Positions 24,813-34,768 of a stretch of DNA of 64,000 bases are shown piece after piece. Position numbers and translations under genes: made by a program. This DNA comes from Aquipuribacter sp051216895 (lineage in GTDB: Bacteria > Actinomycetota > Actinomycetes > Actinomycetales > JBBAYJ01): positions 186,001 to 250,000 of the forward strand of contig NZ_JBPKAO010000002.1 of NCBI RefSeq assembly GCF_051216895.1. Direction: 5' to 3'. Every line of letters starts with the position of its first letter. Within the stretch, counting starts at the first letter, position 1. Below the pieces are notes generated by a model, which saw only the letters and a list, made by a program, of their open reading frames with translations, was not told the DNA's origin and ran no database searches.

Positions 24813-26588
24813 GTGACCGAGGCAGACCAGACCGCCGTACCCCTGACCCCCGCACCCCACCTGATCGGTCGCGAGCTGTCCCACCGGGGTCGGCTCGGTC
24901 CCGTCGACCGCGAGCACGCGCTCGCCGCGATGCAGGAGGGCGAGCTCGACGTCGTCGTCGTGGGCGGCGGGGTCGTGGGGACCGGGGCCGCGCTCGACGC
25001 CGCCACCCGCGGCCTGACCACGGCGCTCATCGAGGCCCGCGACTTCGCGTCCGGCACGTCGAGCCGCTCCAGCAAGCTGGTCCACGGCGGGCTCCGCTAC
25101 CTGGAGATGCTCGACTTCGGCCTGGTGCGGGAGGCGCTGCGCGAGCGCGGGCTGATCCTCACCCGGCTGGCCCCGCACCTGTGCCGGCCCGTCCCGTTCC
25201 TGTACCCGCTCACCCACCGGGTGTGGGAGCGGGCCTACATCGGCTCCGGGATCATGCTCTACGACCTGATGAGCCTCGGCGGCGGCCACTCGACCGGGGT
25301 GCCCTTCCACAAGCACCTGTCCGGCAAGCAGGTGCAGCGGCTCGTCCCGTCGCTGCGCAAGGACGCCATGATCGGCGCGATCCAGTACTACGACGCGCAG
25401 ATCGACGACGCCCGCCACACCATGGGCCTGGCCCGCACCGCCGCCGCCTACGGCGCGCACGTCGCGAGCCGCACCCGCGTCACCGGGTTCCTGCGCGAGG
25501 GCGAGCGGGTGGTCGGCGTCATCGCCACGGACCTGGAGTCCGGGCGCACCATCGAGGTCCGGGCCAAGCAGGTCATCAACGCCACGGGCGTCTGGACCGA
25601 CGACACCCAGGACATGGTGGGCGGGCGGGGCCAGTTCAAGGTCCGCGCCAGCAAGGGCATGCACCTGGTGGTGCCCAAGGACCGGATCCAGTCCACCACC
25701 GGCATGATCATGCGGACCGAGAAGTCGGTGCTGTTCCTCATCCCGTGGGGCCGGCACTGGATCATCGGCACCACCGACACCGACTGGGAGCTGGACAAGG
25801 CGCACCCCGCCGCGTCCAGCACGGACATCCAGTACCTGCTCGACCACGTCAACGCCGTGCTCGAGCGGCCGCTGCACAAGGAGGACGTCGAGGGCGTCTA
25901 CGCCGGGCTGCGGCCGCTGCTGTCGGGGGAGTCGGACTCCACGTCCAAGCTGTCGCGCGAGCACGTCGTCGCCCACCCGGTGCCGGGCCTGGTCGTCGTC
26001 GCCGGCGGCAAGTACACGACGTACCGGGTGATGGCCAAGGACGCCGTCGACGAGGCCGTGCACGCGCTGCCGTTCCGGGTCCCGGACTCCTGCACGGAGA
26101 ACATCCCGATGGTCGGCGCGGCCGGGTACACGGCCGCCTGGAACTCCCGCGTCCGCAAGGCGGAGGCGTCGGGGGTGCACGTGGCCCGCATCGAGCACCT
26201 GCTGGGTCGCTACGGCACCGACGTCGACGACCTGCTGGCCCTGGTGGCCCGGGACGAGGACCTGGCCCAGCCGCTGCCCGGTGCCGAGGACTACCTGCAG
26301 GCCGAGGTCGTCTACGCCTGCACCCACGAGGGTGCCCGCCACCTGGAGGACGTCCTGGCCCGGCGGCTGCGGGTGTCGATCGAGACCTTCGACCGGGGGG
26401 TGGGCGCGGCACGGCCGGCGGCGGAGCTGATGGCCCGGGTGCTGGGCTGGGGCCAGGAGCAGGTGGACCGCGAGGTCGAGCACTACCTGGCCCGGGTCGA
26501 GGCCGAGCGCGGCAGCCAGGAGCAGCCGGACGACGAGACGGCCGACGCCGTGCGCCTCGGTGCACCGGAGGTCGTGCCGCTGCGCTGA
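24813..26588 (+). CDS. glpD: Aerobic glycerol-3-phosphate dehydrogenase (FAD)
   Basis: Membrane-associated flavoenzyme oxidising glycerol 3-phosphate to dihydroxyacetone phosphate and passing electrons to quinone. The 591 residues have the FAD loop VVVVGGGVVGTGAALDAATRG near residue 45 (in outline), ARDFASGTSSRSSKLVHGGLRYLE (family signature, in outline), INATGVWTDD, IPWGRHWIIGTTDTDW and GGKYTTYR. The C-terminal helical domain runs from about residue 430. GTG 24813 has a GAGGA site. It completes glycerol catabolism with the two genes upstream. Confidence 0.96.
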   Translation: MTEADQTAVPLTPAPHLIGRELSHRGRLGPVDREHALAAMQEGELDVVVVGGGVVGTGAALDAATRGLTTALIEARDFASGTSSRSSKLVHGGLRYLEMLDFGLVREALRERGLILTRLAPHLCRPVPFLYPLTHRVWERAYIGSGIMLYDLMSLGGGHSTGVPFHKHLSGKQVQRLVPSLRKDAMIGAIQYYDAQIDDARHTMGLARTAAAYGAHVASRTRVTGFLREGERVVGVIATDLESGRTIEVRAKQVINATGVWTDDTQDMVGGRGQFKVRASKGMHLVVPKDRIQSTTGMIMRTEKSVLFLIPWGRHWIIGTTDTDWELDKAHPAASSTDIQYLLDHVNAVLERPLHKEDVEGVYAGLRPLLSGESDSTSKLSREHVVAHPVPGLVVVAGGKYTTYRVMAKDAVDEAVHALPFRVPDSCTENIPMVGAAGYTAAWNSRVRKAEASGVHVARIEHLLGRYGTDVDDLLALVARDEDLAQPLPGAEDYLQAEVVYACTHEGARHLEDVLARRLRVSIETFDRGVGAARPAAELMARVLGWGQEQVDREVEHYLARVEAERGSQEQPDDETADAVRLGAPEVVPLR

Positions 26589-26675
26589 GCCGGCGGCGTC
26601 GAGCGGCGCCGCGGTGCCCGGGGCGGTGGCCGGTGGGTCCCCGGGGCCACGGCGGTGCGGACGTAGGCTGACCGC

Positions 26676-28250
26676 ATGCTCGCTCCGACGTCGGTGGTGG
26701 TCCCGGCCTCCCAGGTCGTGTCCCCGGACGTCGTCGCGGGGCACCTGCGTCGGCTGGTCGGCCGCGGGGAGCCGCTGGCGGTGGTAGCCCCGGCGACGGG
26801 TGAGACCGTCGCCACGGTGCGGGGCTCGAGCCGGGCCGACGTCGCCGACGCCGCGGCCCGGGCCCGGGCCGCGCAGCGAGGCTGGGCCGGTCGGAGCGCC
26901 CGCTCGCGCGCCCGTGTCGTGCTGGCCGTCCACGACCTCGTCCTGGCCCGCCGGGAGGAGATCACCGACCTGGTCCAGCTGGTGACGGGCAAGGCCCGCG
27001 CGGACGCCTTCCTCGAGGTGGTCGGCGTCCTGCAGGTGTGCCGACGCACGGCGGCCCGCGGCCCCGCGGCCCTCGCGCCGCAGCGACGCGGCGGCTACCT
27101 CCCGCTGGCCACGTCGGCGTCGGTGCGCCGCGAGCCGGCCGGGGTGGTGGGCAACATCGCGGCCTGGAACTACCCGCTGGTGTTCCTGCTGGGCGACACC
27201 GTCCCGGCCCTGCTGGCCGGCAACGCGGTGCTGCTCAAGCCGGACCTCCGCTCCACCCCGCTGGCCGGGGCGGTGCTGGGGCTGCTGGCCGACGCCGGGG
27301 TGCCCGACGGCGTGGTCGCGGGTGTCGCCGGGTCCTCCGCCGAGCTGGGCGAGGCGGTCGTCGACCACGTCGACCACGTCCTGTTCACCGGGTCGGAACG
27401 GGTCGGGCGGCAAGTCGCGGCCCGTGCGGGCGCCCGGCTCGTCGGGTGCACGCTGGAGCTGGGCGGCAAGAACGCGCTGTACGTGGCGGCCGACGCCGAC
27501 GTCGAGCGGGCCGCCGCGGCCGCGGTGCGCGACTGCTTCGGCGGGGCCGGTCAGACCTGCACGTCCAGCGAGCGGGTGTACGTGCACGCCGACGTGGCCG
27601 AGCGCTTCACCCGCGCCTTCGTCGCCCGCACCGAGGCGCTGCGGCTCGGCTGGCGTCGCGACCACGAGGTCGACCTGGGCAGCCTGGTGTCGCCCGAGCA
27701 CGTCCGGCACGTCCTGGCGCACGTGCACGACGCCACCGACCGCGGCGCCCGGGTGCTGACCGGCGGCACGGCGCGACCGGACCTGGGACCGTCGTTCATG
27801 GCCCCCACGGTCCTCGCCGACGTCCCGCCCGAGGCCCGCTGCGCCCGGGAGGAGACCTTCGGGCCCCTCGTGTCGCTGCGGGTGGTGTCCGACGACGAGG
27901 CGGCCCTGGCCGCGATGAACGACACCGACGCCGGGCTGATGGCGAGCATCTGGTCCCGCGACGTCGCTCGCGCGCAGGCGCTCGCGGCCCGGGTCCGCAC
28001 CGGCACCGTCGTGGTCAACGAGGTGCACCTGGTCGCCTGGGGGTCCGTCGCGGCGCCCATCGGCGGCTGGGGCACGTCAGGGCTCGGTCGGCGCTACGGC
28101 GTCGAAGGGCTGCACGAGGTCACCCGCACGCGCACCGTCATCACCCAGCGGACCCCTGTCGCGGCGTGGGTGATGGGTGCGCCGCCCGCCGTCCGCACCC
28201 GGGTGCTGGGTGCCACCGCCACGGTGCTGCGGCGGCTGAGGCTGCCGTGA
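26676..28250 (+). CDS. Aldehyde dehydrogenase (succinate-semialdehyde dehydrogenase-like)
   Basis: A 524-residue NAD(P)-dependent aldehyde dehydrogenase. Key features are GNIAAWNYPL (cofactor), LLKPD, LFTGSERVGRQVAARA, catalytic glutamate in LELGGKN, nucleophilic cysteine in GAGQTCTSSER and EETFGPLVSL. It resembles actinobacterial succinic-semialdehyde dehydrogenases (GabD2 type), but the substrate cannot be read from sequence. ATG 26676 lies six bases after TAGGCT, the leaderless layout. The stop overlaps the start of the GMC oxidoreductase (GTGA), so the two are probably coupled: an alcohol oxidised by the GMC enzyme could be passed on as an aldehyde. Confidence 0.85.
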   Translation: MLAPTSVVVPASQVVSPDVVAGHLRRLVGRGEPLAVVAPATGETVATVRGSSRADVADAAARARAAQRGWAGRSARSRARVVLAVHDLVLARREEITDLVQLVTGKARADAFLEVVGVLQVCRRTAARGPAALAPQRRGGYLPLATSASVRREPAGVVGNIAAWNYPLVFLLGDTVPALLAGNAVLLKPDLRSTPLAGAVLGLLADAGVPDGVVAGVAGSSAELGEAVVDHVDHVLFTGSERVGRQVAARAGARLVGCTLELGGKNALYVAADADVERAAAAAVRDCFGGAGQTCTSSERVYVHADVAERFTRAFVARTEALRLGWRRDHEVDLGSLVSPEHVRHVLAHVHDATDRGARVLTGGTARPDLGPSFMAPTVLADVPPEARCAREETFGPLVSLRVVSDDEAALAAMNDTDAGLMASIWSRDVARAQALAARVRTGTVVVNEVHLVAWGSVAAPIGGWGTSGLGRRYGVEGLHEVTRTRTVITQRTPVAAWVMGAPPAVRTRVLGATATVLRRLRLP

Positions 28251-29989
28251 GCCGCCCCGGGCACCGCTCCGACGACCCTGCTGCGGACCCCGCCGGCGAG
28301 GGCCTCGACCACGACGTGGTCGTCGTCGGGTCCGGGTTCGGGGGGTCCGTCGCCGCGCTGCGGCTGACCGAGAAGGGCTACGACGTCCTGGTCTACGAGG
28401 CGGGTCGGCGGTTCGCCGACGCGGAGCACGCCCGCACGTCCTGGGACCTGCCGCGGTACCTGTGGGCGCCTCGGCTCGGCTGGTACGGGGTGCAACGGAT
28501 CCACCGCCTGCCGCACGTCCTCGTCCTGGCCGGCGCCGGGGTGGGCGGCGGGTCGCTGAACTACGCCTGCACCCTGTACCGCCCGCCGGCCGCGTTCTAC
28601 CGCAGCGGCCCCTGGGCGGACGTGGCCGACTGGCAGAGCGAGCTCGCCCCGCACTACGACACCGCGGAACGGATGCTCGGGGTGACGACCAGCACCTTCG
28701 ACGGGCCCGTCGAGCAGGCCATGCGCCGCACCGCGGAGGACATGGGGGTCGGGGACACCTTCCGCCGGGTCCCGGTCGGGGTGTTCCTGCCCACGCCCAC
28801 CGTTCCCGCCGGGCGGACCGGTCCCGACCCCTACTTCGACGGCCGCGGACCGGGCAGGACCGCCTGCACCGGGTGCGGCAACTGCATGGTGGGCTGCCGG
28901 GTGGGGGCCAAGAACACACTGGTCAAGAACTACCTGCACCTGGCCGAGCGGTCCGGGGCGCGGGTCGAGGCGCTGCGCACGGTGACGCGGGTCGAGCCCG
29001 TGGACCCGACCGAGACGTCGCGGGGCTGGCGCGTGACGACCCAGCGGACCGGGGCGCCGGGGCTGGGTGGGCTGCGCCGCGACCGCCGCACGGTCACCTG
29101 CCGCGACGTGGTCCTGGCCGCGGGTGCCTGGGGGACCCAGTCGCTGCTGCTGCGGCTGCGGGCCGAGGGCGTGCTGCCGCGGCTGCCCGCTGCGCTGGGC
29201 ACCCTGACGCGGACCAACTCCGAGGCGCTCGTCGGGGCGGTCGCGGACCGGGTGCCCGACGTGGACCTGACCCGGGGTCTGGCCATCACCTCGTCGTTCC
29301 ACCCCGACGCGGACACCCACGTCGAGAACTGCCGGTACGGGGCGGGCTCGGACGCCATGGGCCTGCTGGCCACGCTGCTGGTGGACGGCGGGGGCCGGTC
29401 CCGGCCGCTCGGCTTCGCGACGCAGGCGCTGCGGCACCCCCTGGTGTGGCTGCGCAGCCTGGCCGTGCGGGGCTGGAGCCGGCGGGCGGTGATCGGCCTG
29501 GTGATGCAGTCGCGGGACAACTCGCTGACGACGTCGTGGCGTCGGGGCCGGCTGTGGGGGGGCCGGCTGACCTCGCGGCACGGTCACGGCGAGCCCAACC
29601 CGACCTGGATCCCCGCCGGGCACGACGCGATCCGCCGGCTCGCGGCCCGCCTGGAGCAGACGACGGGGGTGCGGACGAGGGCGGGTGGCACGGTGGTCGA
29701 CGTGCTCGACATCCCCATGACGGCGCACTTCCTGGGCGGCTGCCCGATCGGTCGTTCCGCGGAGGACTCCGTGCTGGACGCCCGGCAGCAGGTGCACGGG
29801 CACCCCGGCCTGCACGTGGTCGACGGGGCGGCGGTGAGCGCCAACCTGGGGGTGAACCCGGCGCTGACGATCACGGCGCAGGCCGAGCGGGTCTTCGCGC
29901 TGTGGCCCAGCAGGAGGTCACCCGGCGTCGTCACGCAGCGCAATCAGGAAACTCCGTCGGGTCAGCACATCACCCGGAAGGTGACGTAG
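28247..29989 (+). CDS. GMC-family FAD oxidoreductase with cysteine cluster
   Basis: A 580-residue flavoprotein: FAD loop VVVVGSGFGGSVAALRL at residue 23, GAGVGGGSLNYACTL near 96, and the C-terminal GMC_oxred_C part HFLGGCPIGRS and HVVDGAAVSANLGVNPALTI. Four cysteines at 207, 210, 213 and 217 (CTGCGNCMVGC) form a ferredoxin-like CxxCxxCxxxC motif followed by AKNTLVKNYL. This is the subgroup to which mycobacterial ChoD belongs; choD is also near guaB3 there. Cholesterol oxidation is not implied by sequence alone. GTG start overlaps the aldehyde dehydrogenase. Confidence 0.87.
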   Translation: MSRPGHRSDDPAADPAGEGLDHDVVVVGSGFGGSVAALRLTEKGYDVLVYEAGRRFADAEHARTSWDLPRYLWAPRLGWYGVQRIHRLPHVLVLAGAGVGGGSLNYACTLYRPPAAFYRSGPWADVADWQSELAPHYDTAERMLGVTTSTFDGPVEQAMRRTAEDMGVGDTFRRVPVGVFLPTPTVPAGRTGPDPYFDGRGPGRTACTGCGNCMVGCRVGAKNTLVKNYLHLAERSGARVEALRTVTRVEPVDPTETSRGWRVTTQRTGAPGLGGLRRDRRTVTCRDVVLAAGAWGTQSLLLRLRAEGVLPRLPAALGTLTRTNSEALVGAVADRVPDVDLTRGLAITSSFHPDADTHVENCRYGAGSDAMGLLATLLVDGGGRSRPLGFATQALRHPLVWLRSLAVRGWSRRAVIGLVMQSRDNSLTTSWRRGRLWGGRLTSRHGHGEPNPTWIPAGHDAIRRLAARLEQTTGVRTRAGGTVVDVLDIPMTAHFLGGCPIGRSAEDSVLDARQQVHGHPGLHVVDGAAVSANLGVNPALTITAQAERVFALWPSRRSPGVVTQRNQETPSGQHITRKVT

Positions 29990-30059
29990 CGGGACGACTC
30001 GCCCGGGCGACTGCGCCGAGCGGAGGACACGGGGCCCTCCGGCGCGGTGAGATCAGCCC

Positions 30060-31169
30060 ATGCGTGAACCCGGGTGCCGCGACGCCCGCTCCACCGCGAC
30101 CCTCCTGGTGTCGGCCGCCGTCACGACCCTGGTCCTGCTGGGCGGTGCGGCGCCCGCGCTCGCCGTGACCGACCCAGGGCACGGGGCGGCCGAGCCGCCC
30201 GCGGTCGTCGAGGTCGAGGTCGAGGTCGAGGTCGAGGTCGCGCCCGAGCCCGAGGTGGCGCCCGAGCCCGAGGTGGCGCCGGAGCCCGAGGTCGCACCCG
30301 AGCCCGAGGTGGCGCCGGAGCCGTCGGTCGAGCCTCAGCCCGAGCTGCCCCAGGCCGAGGTGCTGTCCCGCTCGACCCTGACCCCGGGGCTGGTGGTCGG
30401 GACCGGGTGCACGAGCGCCACCGTCCTGCTGCCGTCGGTGGGCCCGGTGACCTGGTGGGTCGACGCCTCGGGGCGCAGCTCGGTGGCCGGCGCGACGTCG
30501 GTCCCCGTGGACCCGCGGGCCACCACCCGGCTGCGCGCCGTCCTGTCCCGGGGGGCCACGTTCACCGACGGCGGGGACACGGCGGTCTGGGCCGTCGGGC
30601 CCGGCGCCGAGCTGGACACCCGCTGCCACTCCGCCCCGGACGCCCCGTCAGCCCCGCCAGCCCCGCCCGTCCCCGGCGCCCCGGCACCCACCACCGGGAC
30701 CCCCGAGCCGTCGGCCGAGGACCCCGCACCCGCACCGGCCGCAGGGCCCGCCGCCGGCGACCCCGCGCGGGGTGGTCACGGGCGCCCGGCCCACCCGGAC
30801 CGCACCGGCACGACCGTGGTCCGCCACGCCCCCGCCGCGACGCCCCGTCACACGCCCACGGCCCCCGCCGTCACCACGGCCCCCGCCGCTGCCACCGCCG
30901 TCAGCGGCCCCGCGGTCGCCGCCGCGTCCGAGGTCGCCGTCCCCGCCGCGGCCGAGGACCGGACCGGCACCGTCCTCCGGTCCAGCGCCGGGAAGGCCGC
31001 GCCCGTCGACACGGTCGAGGTGGCGGCCGCCTCGCAGGTCACCCCCGCCGGGGACCCGACGGCCCGCGCGCTCGGCCTGGCGCTGCTGCTCGGCGGCGGT
31101 GTCCTGGTCGGCCGGCACCTGCTGCGGACCGTCGGCCGCCCCGCCACCGGGACCCGCTCGCGCGACTAG
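30060..31169 (+). CDS. Secreted repeat protein with (APEPEV)n domain and C-terminal membrane segment
   Basis: Function not recognised. The 369-residue product has a signal peptide (hydrophobic core about 13-34, cleavage after APALA), then (EV)5 and five APEPEV-type repeats (about 50-90). A small domain with two cysteines (near 117 and 190) follows, then long Pro/Ala/Thr-rich sequence and a hydrophobic helix near the C-terminus (about 335-355) with a basic end. There is no LPxTG motif. It is probably a membrane-anchored, wall-spanning stalk protein. It lies just before guaA, and its last codons contain the guaA -10 element. Confidence 0.7.
   Translation: MREPGCRDARSTATLLVSAAVTTLVLLGGAAPALAVTDPGHGAAEPPAVVEVEVEVEVEVAPEPEVAPEPEVAPEPEVAPEPEVAPEPSVEPQPELPQAEVLSRSTLTPGLVVGTGCTSATVLLPSVGPVTWWVDASGRSSVAGATSVPVDPRATTRLRAVLSRGATFTDGGDTAVWAVGPGAELDTRCHSAPDAPSAPPAPPVPGAPAPTTGTPEPSAEDPAPAPAAGPAAGDPARGGHGRPAHPDRTGTTVVRHAPAATPRHTPTAPAVTTAPAAATAVSGPAVAAASEVAVPAAAEDRTGTVLRSSAGKAAPVDTVEVAAASQVTPAGDPTARALGLALLLGGGVLVGRHLLRTVGRPATGTRSRD
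30210..30329 (+). repeat. Five 6-bp and five 18-bp tandem repeats in the surface-protein gene
   Basis: GAGGTC occurs five times (30210-30239), followed by five 18-bp units coding for APEPEV or APEPSV (30240-30329). Both unit sizes keep the frame. Confidence 0.92.
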
Positions 31170-31172
31170 CCT
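31167..31172 (+). promoter_or_regulatory. guaA -10 element (leaderless start)
   Basis: TAGCCT, overlapping the stop codon of the upstream gene, lies six bases before GTG 31179. No Shine-Dalgarno sequence is present. Confidence 0.7.
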
Positions 31173-31178
31173 GGCGGG

Positions 31179-32760
<1,582 letters not shown>

Positions 32761-32805
32761 GCGCGCGCCCCGGCGCCCCAGGTCGACGCAGCCGACGCCC
32801 TCGGC

Positions 32806-32883
32806 GTACCGACCAGCGACACGGTGCGGGGGGTCGACGGCCGAGCGGCGCTCCGGACGGCGTGTCGTGTCGCCGGTCGGTAC
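32806..32883. repeat. 78-bp inverted-repeat element, copy 2
   Basis: The left arm GTACCGACCAGCGACACG (32806-32823) is identical to that of copy 1 at 7027. The right arm (32861-32883) matches the copy-1 right arm closely, including the duplicated pentamer. It lies between guaA and a small gene. The last three bases (TAC) are also the first three of the -10 element TACGGT for that gene. Confidence 0.8.
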
Positions 32884-32886
32884 GGT
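32881..32886 (+). promoter_or_regulatory. -10 element of the 99-residue gene, fused to repeat copy 2
   Basis: TACGGT lies six bases before GTG 32893, the common leaderless layout of this genome. It shares TAC with the end of the inverted-repeat element. Confidence 0.6.
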
Positions 32887-32892
32887 CCTCCG

Positions 32893-33192
32893 GTGCGCGC
32901 GCTGACCGAGGGCGAGCTGCAGGCCACCGTGAGCCCCCGACCACGCCCGTGCGGCGTCGGGGAGCAGATGTGGGAGCTGGTCGAGTCGTACATCGACGCG
33001 CTGCCGCCCCAGGAGTGGCAGGGCCACCCACCGGGTGAGCTCGGCGTCCCCAAGGCCTACGCCATGCGCGGCGGTCGCTGGGTGCACGTGCTCGTGGAGA
33101 CCGTCGACCGCAGGGTGGCGATGGTGCTGGTGCTGAACCTCAGCGACGGCGAGGTGCACGGCCACCGGATGCTCGACCTGAGGGCCGGCTGA
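32893..33192 (+). CDS. Conserved-looking hypothetical protein (99 aa)
   Basis: Function not recognised. The protein is a compact alpha/beta sequence with no membrane segment: a helical part MWELVESYIDALPPQEW, then strands GGRWVHVLVETVDRRVAMVLVLNL and a short C-terminal strand (given in outline). Codon use (G or C at third positions) is like that of neighbours, supporting expression. GTG 32893 fits the leaderless layout; the open frame extends further upstream through the repeat, which is unlikely to be coding. Confidence 0.65.
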   Translation: MRALTEGELQATVSPRPRPCGVGEQMWELVESYIDALPPQEWQGHPPGELGVPKAYAMRGGRWVHVLVETVDRRVAMVLVLNLSDGEVHGHRMLDLRAG

Positions 33193-33206
33193 GGGCTGCT
33201 CGACCG

Positions 33207-33234
33207 CTGGCACTCAGGGGATCTTGTGTGCCAG
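33207..33234. promoter_or_regulatory. CIRCE-like inverted repeat away from groES
   Basis: CTGGCACTC, ten bases, GTGTGCCAG. The left half plus the next three bases (CTGGCACTCAGG) are identical to CIRCE 1 of groES at 8563. The spacing is ten rather than nine. It lies 65 bases upstream of ATG 33300. The same arms can form an 8-bp hairpin (GCTGGCAC/GTGCCAGC). Confidence 0.5.
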
Positions 33235-33299
33235 CCGATCATGACCTCACGCTGTCGCTCTCACGGGACCGGTCCGGTCCCCGCGCCAGGGGAGGTGTC

Positions 33300-33848
33300 A
33301 TGGACCCACGACAGGACCGGCCCGACGACATCCGCTCGGTCGGCGTCGCCCCGCTGCACCGCGCGGGCGAGGGCCTGGCCGGTTTCCTCGTGTCCGGCCG
33401 CTGGCCCGACAGCACCCGGGAGTGGGTGCAGCTGCTGACGCTGGCCGTGCGGGTGGCCACGACGCCGGGCCTGCTCCCGACCACCTCGCTGTTCAGCGCC
33501 ACCGAGACGCGCCCCGACGGCGACGGCGTGCCCGACGCGGTGGGCCTGGTGCGCCTGGTCGGCCGGGCGCTCGACCCCTCCGCCACGTCGAGCCGGCCCC
33601 AGGAGCCGCCGGTCGCGCTGCTGCTGCTGCACCCACCCAGCGAGACGCCCTCGACCACGCCCGAGGCCGACGGCGTGGCCAGCGGCTGCGTGCTGCTCCC
33701 CGGGGCGCCCCACCTGGGGCTGGACCACCGGGCGGCCTGGGTCGAGGCCGAGCCGGACGGCACCATCACCCGGTTGCTGAGCCTGCGCGGCGTCGACCCG
33801 TCCCAGGACGTCGACACGGCGGTCCTGTCGCTGCTGATGGCCGCCTGA
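33300..33848 (+). CDS. Hypothetical protein (182 aa)
   Basis: Function not recognised. No signal peptide or membrane helix. It has short hydrophobic strands (VQLLTLAVRVATTPGLLP, VALLLLHPP, SGCVLLPG) separated by Pro/Thr-rich loops, suggesting a small alpha/beta domain. ATG 33300 has a strong GGGGAGG ribosome binding site; an earlier GTG at 33228 lacks one. A CIRCE-like repeat upstream raises the possibility of heat-shock control. Confidence 0.65.
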   Translation: MDPRQDRPDDIRSVGVAPLHRAGEGLAGFLVSGRWPDSTREWVQLLTLAVRVATTPGLLPTTSLFSATETRPDGDGVPDAVGLVRLVGRALDPSATSSRPQEPPVALLLLHPPSETPSTTPEADGVASGCVLLPGAPHLGLDHRAAWVEAEPDGTITRLLSLRGVDPSQDVDTAVLSLLMAA

Positions 33849-33892
33849 GGGGCCCGCACCGGCGACGGTCCCCGGGTCCGTACCCTGGTCTG

Positions 33893-34768
33893 GTGGTCAG
33901 GACCCTCCTCTCGTGGCGCTGGGCGGCCTCCACCGTCGTGCTCGTCGCGGCCGTGATCACCATGGCCGTGCTCGGCACCTGGCAGTGGGAGCGCAGCGTC
34001 CCCACGGCCGAGCGGGAGGTCGTCGACCTCGAGCAGGTCGACCCCGCCTCCCTGCCGGAGGTGACCACGGTGTCCCGGGCGCCCGGTGAGGGTGCGCTCG
34101 TCCCCGACGAGGCGTCCGGCGATCTGGTCCGCGTCGAGGGGACGTGGCGGCCCGAGCGCACCCTGCTGGTCGCCGACCGCGAGCTCGACGCGGCGGCGGG
34201 CGCGTGGGTGATGACGGCCGTGGAGCTGGCCGACGGCACCGGGCTCGCCCCCGTGGTGCGCGGCTGGGTCCCCGACGGCACCGCCGGGACCGACGTGGCC
34301 CCGGTGTCCGGCCCCGTCGTCCTGCTCGGCTGGGTCCAGCAGTCCGAGCCCCTGGACATCCCGGTCGACGTCGTGCAGCCGGAGGGCGTGGTCGGGCTGC
34401 TGTCCACCGCGGACCTCGCCAACCGGTGGCCCGAGCAGCTCGTGCCCGGGTTCGTCGTCCTGGCCTCGGCGCCCGAGGGGACCGGGGCCGAGGGAACCGG
34501 GGCCGACGGGGTGGTGCCTGCCCTGCTGCCGGCCCCGCCGGAGGAGCAGACCCAGACCCGGGACTGGCGCAACCTGGCCTACTCCGCGCAGTGGTTCGTC
34601 TTCGCGGCCTTCGCCGTCCTGCTGTGGTGGCGGATGCTGCGCGACGACGTCACCCGGCAGGCGGCCGTGGCCGGCGCCGCGGCCGCCGAGCCCGACCCGC
34701 CCGAGGACCCCTGGTCCCCGGAGGAGCCCCTGCCCCGGCAACGCCCGACCGAGAGGAGCACCACGTGA
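33893..34768 (+). CDS. SURF1-family cytochrome oxidase assembly protein
   Basis: Helps assemble haem a into aa3-type cytochrome oxidase. The 291-residue protein has the two-helix SURF1 layout: N-terminal helix at about 9-28 ending in GTWQWER, a periplasmic domain (RVEGTWRPERTLLV, PVVRGWVPDGTAG) and a C-terminal helix at about 230-247 (NLAYSAQWFVFAAFAVLLWW). A Pro/Glu-rich cytoplasmic tail follows. TACCCT six bases before GTG 33893 indicates a leaderless message. The stop overlaps the DUF3817 gene (GTGA), a common actinobacterial pairing. Confidence 0.88.
   Translation: MVRTLLSWRWAASTVVLVAAVITMAVLGTWQWERSVPTAEREVVDLEQVDPASLPEVTTVSRAPGEGALVPDEASGDLVRVEGTWRPERTLLVADRELDAAAGAWVMTAVELADGTGLAPVVRGWVPDGTAGTDVAPVSGPVVLLGWVQQSEPLDIPVDVVQPEGVVGLLSTADLANRWPEQLVPGFVVLASAPEGTGAEGTGADGVVPALLPAPPEEQTQTRDWRNLAYSAQWFVFAAFAVLLWWRMLRDDVTRQAAVAGAAAAEPDPPEDPWSPEEPLPRQRPTERSTT

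Noticed and set aside
23241..28028. A 1595-codon open frame on the minus strand across the glycerol genes
   Set aside because: It is antisense to glpK, glpD and the aldehyde dehydrogenase, which have clear family motifs. Long antisense frames are a by-product of GC-rich codon use; the translation is low-complexity with no recognisable domain.
28247..29989. Naming the GMC protein cholesterol oxidase (choD)
   Set aside because: Position near guaB3 and guaA matches mycobacterial choD, but substrate specificity cannot be inferred from the family motifs.
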